From positions 1 through 37,123 of the forward strand of contig NZ_BONE01000076.1 of assembly GCF_016862555.1 (NCBI RefSeq): 37,123 nucleotides of DNA, in the 5' to 3' direction. Source of the DNA: Asanoa siamensis (lineage in GTDB: Bacteria; Actinomycetota; Actinomycetes; Mycobacteriales; Micromonosporaceae). The position numbers and the translations under genes are program-made. Positions 8,368 to 18,407 of the stretch are shown here, in pieces. The notes beneath the pieces were generated by a model, which saw nothing but the letters and a program-made list of their open reading frames with translations, had not been told where the DNA came from and did no database searches. The stretch's first letter is position 1, and each line of letters starts with the position of its first letter.

Positions 8368-9996
8368 TCAGCCCATGTGCGGGTAGCGGTGGTCCGTCGG
8401 CGGCACGAAGGTCTCCTTGATGGTCCGCGGGCTGGTCCAGCGGATCAGGTTGTGCCAGGAGCCGGCCTTGTCGTTGGTGCCGCTGGCCCGCGCGCCACCG
8501 AACGGCTGCTGGCCGACCACGGCACCGGTCGGCTTGTCGTTGATGTAAAAGTTGCCGGCCGCGTACCGCAGCGCCGCGGAGGCCTGGTCGACGATCCGGC
8601 GGTCGTTCGCGAAGATCGAACCCGTCAGCGCGTACGGTGCGATGCCCTCCGCCTGCGTGACCACCTCGTCGAAGCGGGCGTCGTCGAAGACGTACACGCC
8701 GAGGATCGGCCCGAAGTATTCGGTCGTGAAGACCTCGTGCGTCGGGTCGCTCGCCTCGACCACGGTCGGGCGGACGAACCATCCCTCGCTGTCGTCGGCG
8801 GTGCCACCGGCGAGCACGGTGCAGTTCGCCGAGTTCTTGATCCGGTCGAGCGCGCCCGCGTGCTTCGCGAACGCCCGGGCGTCGATCACCGCGCCGCCGA
8901 AGTTGCCGAAGTCGGTGACGTCGCCGTAGGTCAGGCTGTCGGCGGTCGCGGCCAGCCGGTCGCGCAGGCCACCTTCCCAGATCGAGCGCGGGATGTACGC
9001 GCGGGACGCGGCGGAGCACTTCTGCCCCTGGTATTCGAAGGCGCCCCGGATCAGCGCGGTGTGCAGCGCGTCGACATCGGCGCTGGAGTGCGCGATCACG
9101 AAGTCCTTGCCGCCGGTCTCGCCGACCAGCCGCGGGTAGCCCCGGTAGCGGTCGAGGTTGGTGCCGACCTCGTGCCACAGGTGGCGGAAGGTCGGCGTCG
9201 AGCCGGTGAAGTGGATGCCGGCCAGGTCGGGGTCGGCCAGCGCCACCTCGGAGACGGCCAGGCCGTCGCCGGTCACCATGTTGATCACGCCGGGCGGCAG
9301 GCCGGCCGCCTCGAACAGGCGCATCGTGAAGTGGGCCGCGAACTGCTGGGTCGGCGACGGCTTCCAGACGACCGTGTTGCCCATCAGGGCCGGGGCGCTG
9401 GGCAGGTTGCCGGCGATCGCGGTGAAGTTGAACGGCGTGATCGCGTAGACGAAGCCCTCGAGCGGGCGGTGGTCGAACCGGTTCCACACGCCGTTGGTGC
9501 TGCGCGGCTGGTCGGAGAGCAGGTCCTGGCCGAACTTCACGTTGAACCGGAGGAAGTCGATCAGCTCGCAGGCCGCGTCGATCTCCGCCTGGTAGGAGGT
9601 CTTCGACTGGCCGAGCATGGTCGCCGCGTTGAGCGTGTCGCGCCACGGGCCGGCCAGGAGGTCGGCCGCGCGGAGGAAGATCGCTGCCCGATCCTCGTAC
9701 GAGAGGCTCCGCCACATGGGTGCCGCGGCCTTGGCAGCCGTCACCGCCGCCTGCGCGTCGGCGTTGGACGCGTTATGGGTGACCCCCAGCACATGCCGGT
9801 GCCGGTGTGGCTGCACGACGTCGATGGCGTCGCCGGCACCCATGCGCTGCTCGCCGCCGATCGTCATGGTCAGCTCGGCCTTGTCTGCGGCGAGCTCGGT
9901 GAGGCGGCGCTGCAGGCTGTCGCGCTCGGGAGAGCCGGGCGCGTAGTCGCGTACGGGCTCGTTGCGCGGCTCGGGGGTCGTGAACACGGCGTCCAT
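8368..9996 (-). CDS. pruA: L-glutamate gamma-semialdehyde (P5C) dehydrogenase
   Basis: NAD-dependent aldehyde dehydrogenase for the second step of proline catabolism, converting glutamate semialdehyde/P5C to glutamate. The 542-residue single-domain form has the catalytic cysteine in GQKCSAASRAYIP (C327), the general-base glutamate in VGETGGKDF (E293), the cofactor motif FTGSTPTF (263-270) and the PruA-type ITPFNFTAIAGNLP. Conserved C-terminal blocks are EYFGPILGVYV and NFYINDKPTGAVVGQQPFGG. No proline dehydrogenase domain is fused and no putA-like gene is adjacent. The ATG start has AGGAG about 8 nt upstream. It is divergent from the membrane-protein gene at 10239, with 242 bp between them in which I see no convincing promoter for pruA. 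Confidence 0.96.
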   Translation of the reverse strand: MDAVFTTPEPRNEPVRDYAPGSPERDSLQRRLTELAADKAELTMTIGGEQRMGAGDAIDVVQPHRHRHVLGVTHNASNADAQAAVTAAKAAAPMWRSLSYEDRAAIFLRAADLLAGPWRDTLNAATMLGQSKTSYQAEIDAACELIDFLRFNVKFGQDLLSDQPRSTNGVWNRFDHRPLEGFVYAITPFNFTAIAGNLPSAPALMGNTVVWKPSPTQQFAAHFTMRLFEAAGLPPGVINMVTGDGLAVSEVALADPDLAGIHFTGSTPTFRHLWHEVGTNLDRYRGYPRLVGETGGKDFVIAHSSADVDALHTALIRGAFEYQGQKCSAASRAYIPRSIWEGGLRDRLAATADSLTYGDVTDFGNFGGAVIDARAFAKHAGALDRIKNSANCTVLAGGTADDSEGWFVRPTVVEASDPTHEVFTTEYFGPILGVYVFDDARFDEVVTQAEGIAPYALTGSIFANDRRIVDQASAALRYAAGNFYINDKPTGAVVGQQPFGGARASGTNDKAGSWHNLIRWTSPRTIKETFVPPTDHRYPHMG

Positions 9997-10238
9997 CTTC
10001 GGCTCCTGACCGATCTCGACGGCTTTGGTGGCTTCGGGCCCGCCGGCGCCGGGCGGTCAACCGGACGCATGGCCGCGGCCACCGGCTGGTGCCGGCGCCA
10101 CGGTGGTGGGACCTCACGCCATATTCGCACGTCCGGGGGTGTGGGCACCCGTCCGCGCCCGCGCCCGGGCGGTGTCAGACGGCCCGCGTACGCTGATGCG
10201 TCGAGCGGACCGGGGTCGAGCCGACCGAAGGGGAGATC

Positions 10239-11390
10239 ATGAGCGAGCGCACCGGGGCTTTGGGCACCGAACCCGACTCGCCCCCTGCCGAGAACGACGC
10301 GGTGACCGTGGCCGAGACCACAGCGGTCGCCGAGGTGGAGGCCCCCGCCGAGGCGGCGAAGGTCGCTGACAAGCCGGCTGTGGTCGGGCAGCGGAAGCCG
10401 GTCGATTCCGAGCCGGCCGACGAGGCGGCTTCCGACCCCGCCGACGCCGGTTCCGAACCCGTCGAAGGCGCCGTCGCCAGTGAGGACGAGGCCGCCGGGG
10501 ACGAGTCGCCAGTGCGGATCTCGACGCGGCCGACCACCCGTACCACTGGATTGGTTCCCGCCCCTGGCGCCGGCCTGCTGGCCCTGCTCGCGCTCGCCTG
10601 GTTCGGCACCACCCTGTGGGTCCTGCAGCGGGAGATCTCGACCTCCGTGACCGACGCCGTGGCGATCGCCTCGGCGGCCATCTCCCTGCCGACGGTGGTC
10701 TCGGCGAGCCTGGTCGCGGGCGCCGCCTCCGCGCTGGTCGCCGTCAACCTGATCGCCCGTGCCAGCTGGACCCCGGCCGCGTCGACCCGCTGGGCCGGCG
10801 CGCTGGTCACCAGCATCGCGGTCGGCCTGCTCGGCGCGCTCGGCGTGATCGTCGGGTACGACGGCCCCGGCAGCCGGGTGCTCGCCGCCACGATCGCGGC
10901 CGCCTCGGTGGTCGGCGGCGCGCTGGCCGGCCTGCGCCCCAGCTCGGTGGCGGCGGCGGTGCTCTCCGGGGCGCTCGCGGTGTTCGCGGTGCAGTTCGTG
11001 CTCAACTACCTCGGCGCCGGGGTGGTCTCCGGGGCCAGCACGCTGGCCGCGGCGCTCGCCGGCCTGATCGCGGGGCTCGTGCCGTTCTTCTACCTACGCC
11101 GGGTGACCAAGCGGGAGACCACCGAGGGCGGCCCGCTGCGCTGGCCCTTCTACATGGTCACGGGCGCGGGCGTGGGCCTCCTGCTGCTGGTCACCGAGGT
11201 GGTCACCCGGGTCGGCGGCGCGCAGGTGCTCGACGCGGTGGCGTCGCTGAGCGAGTTCGACCGGGCCTTCCGCGCCCATGTCGACGCGGACCGGCTCACG
11301 TACACCTTGATCGTGTTCTTCGTGGGTGCGCTGGCGACGACGATCGCGTTCGGGCGCACGCTGCCGTCAAAGAAGCGTGTCCAGCTCTGA
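10239..11390 (+). CDS. Polytopic membrane protein with acidic disordered N-terminus
   Basis: Function not recognised. The 383-residue protein begins with about 100 residues that are almost all Ala, Glu, Asp, Pro, Ser and Val (repeated [17 protein letters not shown] and EDEAAGDE-type stretches) and is probably disordered and cytoplasmic. From residue about 105 on there are roughly eight hydrophobic segments: [19 protein letters not shown], then [40 protein letters not shown] and so on to a last span near the C-terminus, ending with a basic tail SKKRVQL. No transporter or enzyme motif is seen. The ATG has GGGGAG about 5 nt upstream, and TACGCT at 10189-10194 may be its -10. Its 3' end overlaps the converging DUF6912-like gene by 24 bp. 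Confidence 0.85.
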   Translation: MSERTGALGTEPDSPPAENDAVTVAETTAVAEVEAPAEAAKVADKPAVVGQRKPVDSEPADEAASDPADAGSEPVEGAVASEDEAAGDESPVRISTRPTTRTTGLVPAPGAGLLALLALAWFGTTLWVLQREISTSVTDAVAIASAAISLPTVVSASLVAGAASALVAVNLIARASWTPAASTRWAGALVTSIAVGLLGALGVIVGYDGPGSRVLAATIAAASVVGGALAGLRPSSVAAAVLSGALAVFAVQFVLNYLGAGVVSGASTLAAALAGLIAGLVPFFYLRRVTKRETTEGGPLRWPFYMVTGAGVGLLLLVTEVVTRVGGAQVLDAVASLSEFDRAFRAHVDADRLTYTLIVFFVGALATTIAFGRTLPSKKRVQL

Positions 11391-11879
11391 CACGTCGTAC
11401 CACTCCAGTTCGTGATCTTCGGCGTTGTCGACCGTGAACTGCGCGTCGTCGTCGCCGGCCAGCGCCTCCTCGACCCGCTCGGCGGCTGCGGCGACGTCCT
11501 CCTCGGCGTCGGTGCTGTCGACGTGGACCGCGGCGACGGCCTGGAGCGGCACCGGGCCTGTCAGCGTGACCAGGCTCGACCCGAGCTCGCCGTCGGTGCG
11601 CTGCACGGCTGACGCGGCGAGGTCGGCCGAGACGACGACGCGGCGGCGCGGGGCGTCCGGGTCCTCCCGGAGCAGGCGGAGGGCGCTCTGGGCGGCCCGG
11701 GTGAAGGCGACGTACTCGAGTTCCTCCTCGTCGCCCTCCGCGTACCACTCCCGGAGGTTCGCGGTGACCGCGTGGGCGGCGGCGACCGTGAGGCCCCCGT
11801 CGCGGAGGGCGGCGAGCATCGGGAGCGTCGCCGGCAGGTAGACCCGGATCAGAGCGTCAGGCACCGGACGTTCATACAC
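11367..11879 (-). CDS. Conserved actinobacterial protein, DUF6912-like
   Basis: A 170-residue soluble protein matching an actinobacterial family of unknown function. The marks are [18 protein letters not shown] near the N-terminus, [36 protein letters not shown], a central [12 protein letters not shown] strand and an acidic C-terminus ([15 protein letters not shown]). The GTG start at 11879 overlaps the rhodanese stop codon by 8 bp, so translation is probably coupled; GTG 11864 is an alternative start nearer the conserved RVYLPATL. It follows the rhodanese gene as the second cistron. The 3' end overlaps the opposing membrane-protein gene by 24 bp. No enzymatic motif is evident. Confidence 0.85.
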   Translation of the reverse strand: MYERPVPDALIRVYLPATLPMLAALRDGGLTVAAAHAVTANLREWYAEGDEEELEYVAFTRAAQSALRLLREDPDAPRRRVVVSADLAASAVQRTDGELGSSLVTLTGPVPLQAVAAVHVDSTDAEEDVAAAAERVEEALAGDDDAQFTVDNAEDHELEWYDVSELDTLL

Positions 11880-12294
11880 TGCCGGCCGGTGCGCTCGCCA
11901 GCGGCGCGGTCAACGGGTCTGTCTGGCGGGTGACCAGCCCGTCGGCGGTCAGGACGGGGAAGCCTTCGCGGATCCAGTACTCGATGCCGCCGATCATCTC
12001 CTTGACCTCGTAGCCGCGGCGGGCGAACTCGTGGGCCGCCCGGGTGGCGCCGTCGCAGCCGGGACCCCAGCAGTAGACGACGAGCGGCCTGGTCTTGTCG
12101 GGCAGGAGGGTGGCCGCGCGCATCGGGATCATCCTGCGCGGCAGGTGTACGGCGCCCGGGATGTGGCCCTGGCGCCACGAGGCGAGATCGCGGGTGTCGA
12201 CGAGGGTGTAGCTGTCGTCGTCCTTGGACGCGTGGACGTCGGAGACGTCGGTCTGGAAGGCGAGCTTGGCAGCGAAGAACTCGATGGCGTTCAT
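11872..12294 (-). CDS. Single-domain rhodanese-like sulfurtransferase
   Basis: About 140 residues forming one rhodanese domain: [24 protein letters not shown], then the active-site loop [16 protein letters not shown] with the catalytic cysteine and a second Cys five residues on, then [21 protein letters not shown]. The domain transfers sulfane sulfur or acts as a redox/persulfide carrier; the acceptor is unknown. I start it at ATG 12294 ([11 protein letters not shown]). An upstream in-frame extension to 12348 would run through the promoter and has no ribosome-binding site. The gene is divergent from an Lrp/AsnC regulator, a pairing that suggests regulation by that protein, and it is coupled to the DUF6912-like gene downstream. 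Confidence 0.9.
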   Translation of the reverse strand: MNAIEFFAAKLAFQTDVSDVHASKDDDSYTLVDTRDLASWRQGHIPGAVHLPRRMIPMRAATLLPDKTRPLVVYCWGPGCDGATRAAHEFARRGYEVKEMIGGIEYWIREGFPVLTADGLVTRQTDPLTAPLASAPAGSV

Positions 12295-12331
12295 GGTTGT
12301 CGACGGTATGTGGCTTTGGGCTCCGGGTGAA
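12295..12331 (-). promoter_or_regulatory. Leaderless promoter candidate for the rhodanese operon
   Basis: On the minus strand TTCACC (12331-12326), a 17-nt spacer and TACCGT (12308-12303) are followed by 8 nt and the ATG at 12294. There is no Shine-Dalgarno sequence. The -35 matches TTGACA at 4 of 6 bases and the -10 fits TANNNT. The spacing suggests transcription starting at or one or two bases before the ATG. Confidence 0.5.
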
Positions 12332-12353
12332 TGAGCTGTCCACGGCACTCTGG

Positions 12354-12382
12354 TTGATCGGGCGTTGATCCGGCGGTAGTTT
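12354..12382 (+). promoter_or_regulatory. Leaderless promoter of the Lrp/AsnC gene
   Basis: TTGATC (12354-12359), exactly 17 nt of spacer, then TAGTTT (12377-12382), with the GTG start codon 6 nt after the -10. This is close to an ideal vegetative promoter placed so that transcription would begin at the start codon, and no ribosome-binding site is present. Only 22 bp separate its -35 from that of the divergent rhodanese promoter, so one AsnC-type site could control both. Confidence 0.6.
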
Positions 12383-12388
12383 GCTGCC

Positions 12389-12880
12389 GTGACCGTTGAA
12401 TCCCCGGCACTCGATCAGACTGACTGGCGATTGCTCGCGGAGCTGCAGACCAGCGGGCGGGCGTCGTACGCGGACCTGGCCCGCGCCGTCTCCATGTCGC
12501 CGAGCGCCGTGGCCGAGCGGGTGCGCCGACTCGAGGAGGCGGGGGTGGTCGCGGGCTACCGCGCGGTCGTCCCGCCGGCGGTGGTCGGGCTGGACATCAT
12601 GGCATTCGTGCGGTTGCGCTATCCGACCAGCAATTACCAGCCGTTCTACGCGCTGCTCGACAGCACGCCGGAAATCATCGAGGCGCACCACGTGACCGGC
12701 GAGGACTGTTTCGTGCTGAAGGTGGTGGCCCGCTCGATGCTCCATTTGGAGCGGGTAGCCGGCCGCATCGCGGGCCTGGGTTCGGTGACCACCAGCGTGG
12801 TCTATTCGAGCCCACTGCCGGGCCGCGCGGTCTCGGCGGCGGCGGCCCGGCCACCGGCTGGCCCCGGGGCCGAGGCATAG
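12389..12880 (+). CDS. Lrp/AsnC-family transcriptional regulator
   Basis: A 163-residue regulator with an N-terminal AsnC-type helix-turn-helix (LDQTDWRLLAELQTSGRASYADLARAVSMSPSAVAERVRRLEEAGVV, about residues 8-55) and a C-terminal RAM effector-binding domain (about 65-145; PEIIEAHHVTGEDCFVLKVVARSMLHLE). The last 20 residues are an Ala/Pro tail. Members bind amino acids or related small molecules and often control a divergent neighbour, here the rhodanese gene. The start is GTG 12389 behind a leaderless promoter. The ligand cannot be assigned from the sequence. Confidence 0.93.
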   Translation: MTVESPALDQTDWRLLAELQTSGRASYADLARAVSMSPSAVAERVRRLEEAGVVAGYRAVVPPAVVGLDIMAFVRLRYPTSNYQPFYALLDSTPEIIEAHHVTGEDCFVLKVVARSMLHLERVAGRIAGLGSVTTSVVYSSPLPGRAVSAAAARPPAGPGAEA

Positions 12881-12933
12881 GTGCTTCGCAAGCGCGTTCG
12901 ATGGCAAACTGAGGCAACCGAGCCGAATTAGGG

Positions 12934-13176
12934 GTGACCGTCGTCGTGGTGGAGCACCGGTTCCTGCAGTTGTCCGAGGTGGCCGAGGAGCTGGCCGTCT
13001 CGGACTCGCAGGTCTACCACATGGTCCGCAGCGGCGAACTCCCCGCGATCAAGGTTGGCGGCCGCGGCCAGTGGCGGGTTGAGCGCGCGAAGCTCGAGGA
13101 ATACATCAGCCGCAAATACGACGAGACCGCGGAATGGGTACGGAGCAACCCGCTGATCGACAAAGAGGCGCCGTAG
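12934..13176 (+). CDS. Small excisionase-type (BldC-like) HTH DNA-binding protein
   Basis: An 80-residue protein consisting almost entirely of a MerR/excisionase-type helix-turn-helix: FLQLSEVAEELAVSDSQVYHMVRSGELPAIKVGGRGQWRVERAKLEEYI. The tail RKYDETAEWVRSNPLIDKEAP is typical of a small actinobacterial chromosomal regulator family related to BldC and not a phage excisionase. No integrase or att site is nearby. The start is GTG 12934; GTG 12946 or 12949, with GGGGTGA upstream acting as a ribosome-binding site, is equally possible and would shorten it by 4-5 residues. A strong terminator follows 24 nt after the stop, so it is a single-gene unit. Confidence 0.88.
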   Translation: MTVVVVEHRFLQLSEVAEELAVSDSQVYHMVRSGELPAIKVGGRGQWRVERAKLEEYISRKYDETAEWVRSNPLIDKEAP

Positions 13177-13199
13177 CTGGTCGCGCGATTTCGCAGCAA

Positions 13200-13233
13200 T
13201 GGCGTGCCACTGGGAAGGTGGCACGCCACTTTT
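13200..13233 (+). terminator. Rho-independent terminator after the BldC-like gene
   Basis: GGCGTGCCAC (13201-13210) pairs perfectly with GTGGCACGCC (13218-13227) around a 7-nt loop. An extra T-A pair closes the base, and a CACTTTTC tail follows. This is the most canonical terminator in the window. Confidence 0.85.
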
Positions 13234-13244
13234 CATGGATGGCA

Positions 13245-13274
13245 TTGACGGTGGCTGAGGTCTGCCGTGAGTAT
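13245..13274 (+). promoter_or_regulatory. Promoter candidate for the Rv3235-like gene
   Basis: TTGACG (13245-13250), an 18-nt spacer and GAGTAT (13269-13274) form a plausible vegetative promoter. Transcription would start near 13281 and leave a leader of about 67 nt before the ATG at 13348. It lies directly downstream of the preceding terminator. Confidence 0.4.
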
Positions 13275-13347
13275 GAGCTGGTCGAAGGCAAACGAAAGCA
13301 AACGCAAGATTCTTTGTCTGCCGATCAGCCACCCGGGGAGGCTGCCC

Positions 13348-14706
13348 ATGCCGACCATGACCGCACCACCGACGGTCCAGCGACCGTCCACTCCCACTCC
13401 GCACATGCCCGAAGGCCCGCCATCGGCGGCTGGGCGCGCCCAGGTGATCCCACCGCTAGGAAGCGGTGCGCCTGGCGTCTCGCCCGCAACCGACGACCCG
13501 CCGGCGCCTGGCACGCCCACCCCACCAGCAGCCGGCCGCGCCCACGTGGCCCAACCGCACCGGACCGGCGCGCCCACACCGCCAGTAGCGGGTCGCGCTC
13601 ACCTGGCCCCAACGGTCAGGACCGGCGCGCCCCGTATCCCACAACACATCAGCGGCCCGCCGGCGTCCGGCATGCCTACGCCGCCACCAGCTGGCCGGGC
13701 TCCCATGGACCCACCAGTCGGGAGCGGCGCGCATGGCGTCCCACAGCGGGGCGGTAGTCCGCTGGCGGCGTCCGAGGCGCGAACGGCGATCGAACGCCGA
13801 CCAGCCGGCGCGGGCCAGCCCAGCAGGGCAGCGCGGGTCGCTCCGTCCGTTGCTGTTGGACGCCCGTCCCCCGCCGTGCCCGTCGCGTCACGGCAAGGCC
13901 CCGCGGGCGGAACGCTCTGGTCCGGCTCGACCGGGACTCGAGCGGCAGTGGGGCCGGGCCTCTGGTCGGCCGCCCACAACGGAGCCATGGTGCGGGCGAC
14001 CGGCACCGGCTGGCCCGTGCCCGCACCGCCGCCGCGGCATCGGGCGCCCGTCGGGAGCGCCCGGGGTCGGTCCTGGTCCGATCCGTCGCCGGCGGCGGCG
14101 CCCTATCGGGTAGTCCACGACGGCGGCGCGTCGCTGGTCCGGCGCTCGCCGCAGCAGCGACGCACGGTGACGCGGGGCTCCTACCCGCCGATCGGCCGGC
14201 GGCCCGCCCCGGACGGTCCGGGCAACGAGGTGTGGCCCGAGGCGAAGGGCCAGTTGGCGTTCGACTTCGCGGCGCTGACCCGTCCGCCCACGCCGCCGCC
14301 GGCGGCGCGTCCAGGCGACCCTGTCAGCCCGCCCGCGGAGCCACGCCCGACGGCCTCACCCGAGGCCCGCCACGCGGCCGGCCGCTTCGCACGGGCGTGT
14401 CTGGAGATCCTCAACGGCTACCGCCCGGTGGCCCACGTCCGCTCGCTGTCACAGCCGGCCACCGCGCACACCCTGATCGAGCACCTCATCGACGCGCTAC
14501 GCCGGATGCCGGGCCCACCCGCCCTGCCGCGACGACAGCAACCTCTGGAACTGGTTCGGCTGCGCAGCCTACGCATCAGCGAGCCGACACCAGGCATCGT
14601 CGAAGCCGCCGCGGCGCTGGGCACCGACACCCGCACCTGGGCGATGGCCTTCCGCCTGGAACACTCCAACACCACCTGGCTGGGCACGGTCCTCCAGGTC
14701 CTATGA
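13348..14706 (+). CDS. Rv3235-family protein with long proline-rich N-terminus
   Basis: A 452-residue protein. The last ~110 residues (RHAAGRFARACLEILNGYRPVAHVRSL, VRLRSLRISEPTPGIVEAAAALGTDTRTWAMAFRLEH, TTWLGTVLQVL) match the small conserved domain of the Rv3235 family, usually found next to secA in actinobacteria, as here. Function is unknown. The ~340 residues before it are low-complexity Pro/Ala/Arg/Gly and include four imperfect copies of a PPxAGRAxxxPPxxxGAP motif. ATG 13348 is chosen because GGGGAGG lies exactly 6 nt upstream. The frame stays open from GTG 13267, but that start has no ribosome-binding site and would overlap the predicted promoter. It converges on secA, separated by 638 bp. 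Confidence 0.82.
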   Translation: MPTMTAPPTVQRPSTPTPHMPEGPPSAAGRAQVIPPLGSGAPGVSPATDDPPAPGTPTPPAAGRAHVAQPHRTGAPTPPVAGRAHLAPTVRTGAPRIPQHISGPPASGMPTPPPAGRAPMDPPVGSGAHGVPQRGGSPLAASEARTAIERRPAGAGQPSRAARVAPSVAVGRPSPAVPVASRQGPAGGTLWSGSTGTRAAVGPGLWSAAHNGAMVRATGTGWPVPAPPPRHRAPVGSARGRSWSDPSPAAAPYRVVHDGGASLVRRSPQQRRTVTRGSYPPIGRRPAPDGPGNEVWPEAKGQLAFDFAALTRPPTPPPAARPGDPVSPPAEPRPTASPEARHAAGRFARACLEILNGYRPVAHVRSLSQPATAHTLIEHLIDALRRMPGPPALPRRQQPLELVRLRSLRISEPTPGIVEAAAALGTDTRTWAMAFRLEHSNTTWLGTVLQVL

Positions 14707-14710
14707 CCCC

Positions 14711-14750
14711 CGGAGCGCCCACCGGCGCGGGCACGCCAGTGGGCGCTCTG
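14711..14750 (+). terminator. Hairpin terminator after the Rv3235-like gene
   Basis: GAGCGCCCAC (14713-14722) pairs with GTGGGCGCTC (14739-14748). One G-U and one C-G pair extend the stem to 12 bp around a 16-nt loop. It begins 5 nt after the stop codon. There is no U-tract. Confidence 0.6.
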
Positions 14751-14930
14751 GGCTCCACCCAGATCAGACAGAACCGCGTCACTCACGCAGGGACCGCGTG
14801 ACGCACGTGGGAACCGATACCGGCGACAGGAAGGAGTGGCACAACGGACGGCGGCACAGGTTCGCCGGGCCGTGGCCGGCTGGGTTGATGCTGCCGGCCG
14901 GCCAAGCCGTCAACCCGCGGTCGCCGACGG

Positions 14931-15004
14931 GCCGCGCCCAACGCTCGGGCCGCGGCGAGAGCGCATGAGCCGCGCGGAGACCAGCCCCGGCGGCAGGAAG
15001 GAGC
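14931..15004 (+). repeat. 74-bp exact direct repeat, copy A
   Basis: Identical over 74 bp to 15073-15146 (offset 142 bp). It begins GCCGCGCCCAACGCTCGGGC and ends GGCAGGAAGGAGC. About 30 bp upstream of each copy are also similar but diverged, so the duplicated unit is larger than the exact match. The identity suggests recent duplication or gene conversion within the array. Confidence 0.95.
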
Positions 15005-15072
15005 CGCAGGGCCGAAGGAACTTCGCTTCGTCAGGCCAAACGGCCACGCCACCAATCCGCCGTCACCGACGA

Positions 15073-15146
15073 GCCGCGCCCAACGCTCGGGCCGCGGCGA
15101 GAGCGCATGAGCCGCGCGGAGACCAGCCCCGGCGGCAGGAAGGAGC
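15073..15146 (+). repeat. 74-bp exact direct repeat, copy B
   Basis: Second copy of the repeat at 14931-15004. It is followed by sequence (GCCACGACCGACGGG) that diverges from the sequence after copy A. Confidence 0.95.
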
Positions 15147-15290
15147 GCCACGACCGACGGGTCCGCACCCCCGGACCGGCGGCGAATCCGCGGCTTCGCG
15201 ACGAGCCGCAACCCAGGGCGTGCGCCGTCCATGCAGGGACCGCAAGGGGGCGCGCGTCGTAGAAGCGAGGCGCAAGGAAGGAGCGGCACG

Positions 15291-15339
15291 GACGCCGAAG
15301 AGCCCGCCTCCGCGGTGCGGGGCGGGCTCTTCGGGCGTC
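15291..15339 (-). terminator. secA terminator hairpin
   Basis: The arms 15291-15308 and 15321-15339 pair over 18 bp with a single bulged G (core AAGAGCCCGCC / GGCGGGCTCTT), around a 12-nt loop. On the minus strand it begins 5 nt after the secA stop codon. No U-tract is present. It could also stop transcription coming from the Rv3235-like side. Confidence 0.8.
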
Positions 15340-15344
15340 GGTCG

Positions 15345-18245
<2,901 letters not shown>

Positions 18246-18333
18246 GGATCAACGCTCCCCTAGACGGTCTGCCGAACTATGGTAGGCGCTCCTACGGGGT
18301 GACTGTCAGGGGCGGTTCCCGACGAGCAGGTTA

Positions 18334-18356
18334 TAACGGACATAACGAAGCTAACG
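18334..18356. repeat. Three TAACG motifs at exact 9-bp intervals
   Basis: TAACG occurs at 18334, 18343 and 18352, within ATAACGGAC, ATAACGAAG and CTAACGCCG. The motifs lie in the divergent region between secA and the GNAT gene, about 90-110 bp upstream of secA and 50-75 bp upstream of the GNAT start. Regular short direct repeats in a divergent promoter region suggest a protein-binding site. No binder can be named from sequence alone. Confidence 0.45.
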
Positions 18357-18407
18357 CCGGGAGAAATCCGGTTATGCCCCGGGAGAATGGTCCGGCAGGA
18401 TGACCGC

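Larger units (their letters stand above)
14828..15290. repeat. Degenerate ~140-bp tandem repeat array, four units
   Basis: The 638-bp gap between the Rv3235-like gene and secA contains no gene I can support. It holds a tandem array marked by AGGAAGGAG at 14828, 14995, 15137 and 15275 (periods 167, 142 and 138 bp), each copy within a context like GGCAGGAAGGAGCGGCACGGACG. Units two and three share a longer exact repeat (see the 74-bp entries). The fourth unit starts with the related GACGAGCCGCAACCCA. The first and last units share GCAGGGACCGC. The AGGAAGGAG motifs are not followed by start codons at ribosome-binding distance. The function is unknown. Confidence 0.8.

Noticed and set aside
5004-9996. 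Amino-acid catabolic cluster formed by tryptophan dioxygenase and pruA
   Set aside because: The two genes are separated by an opposite-strand gene and a strong terminator, belong to different pathways, and have no pathway partners nearby.
5827-10242. Open reading frame of about 1470 codons on the plus strand
   Set aside because: It overlaps the helicase-associated gene in another frame and pruA in antisense. Its composition is dominated by Arg, Gly and Ala with no domain.
12934-13176. Phage or integrative-element excisionase
   Set aside because: There is no integrase, att site or other mobile gene nearby, and the protein looks like a conserved BldC-type chromosomal regulator.
14828-15290. 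CRISPR array or a series of ribosome-binding sites
   Set aside because: Units are about 140 bp and degenerate rather than 25-37-bp identical repeats with unique spacers. The AGGAAGGAG motifs are not followed by start codons at suitable spacing, and no cas gene is present.
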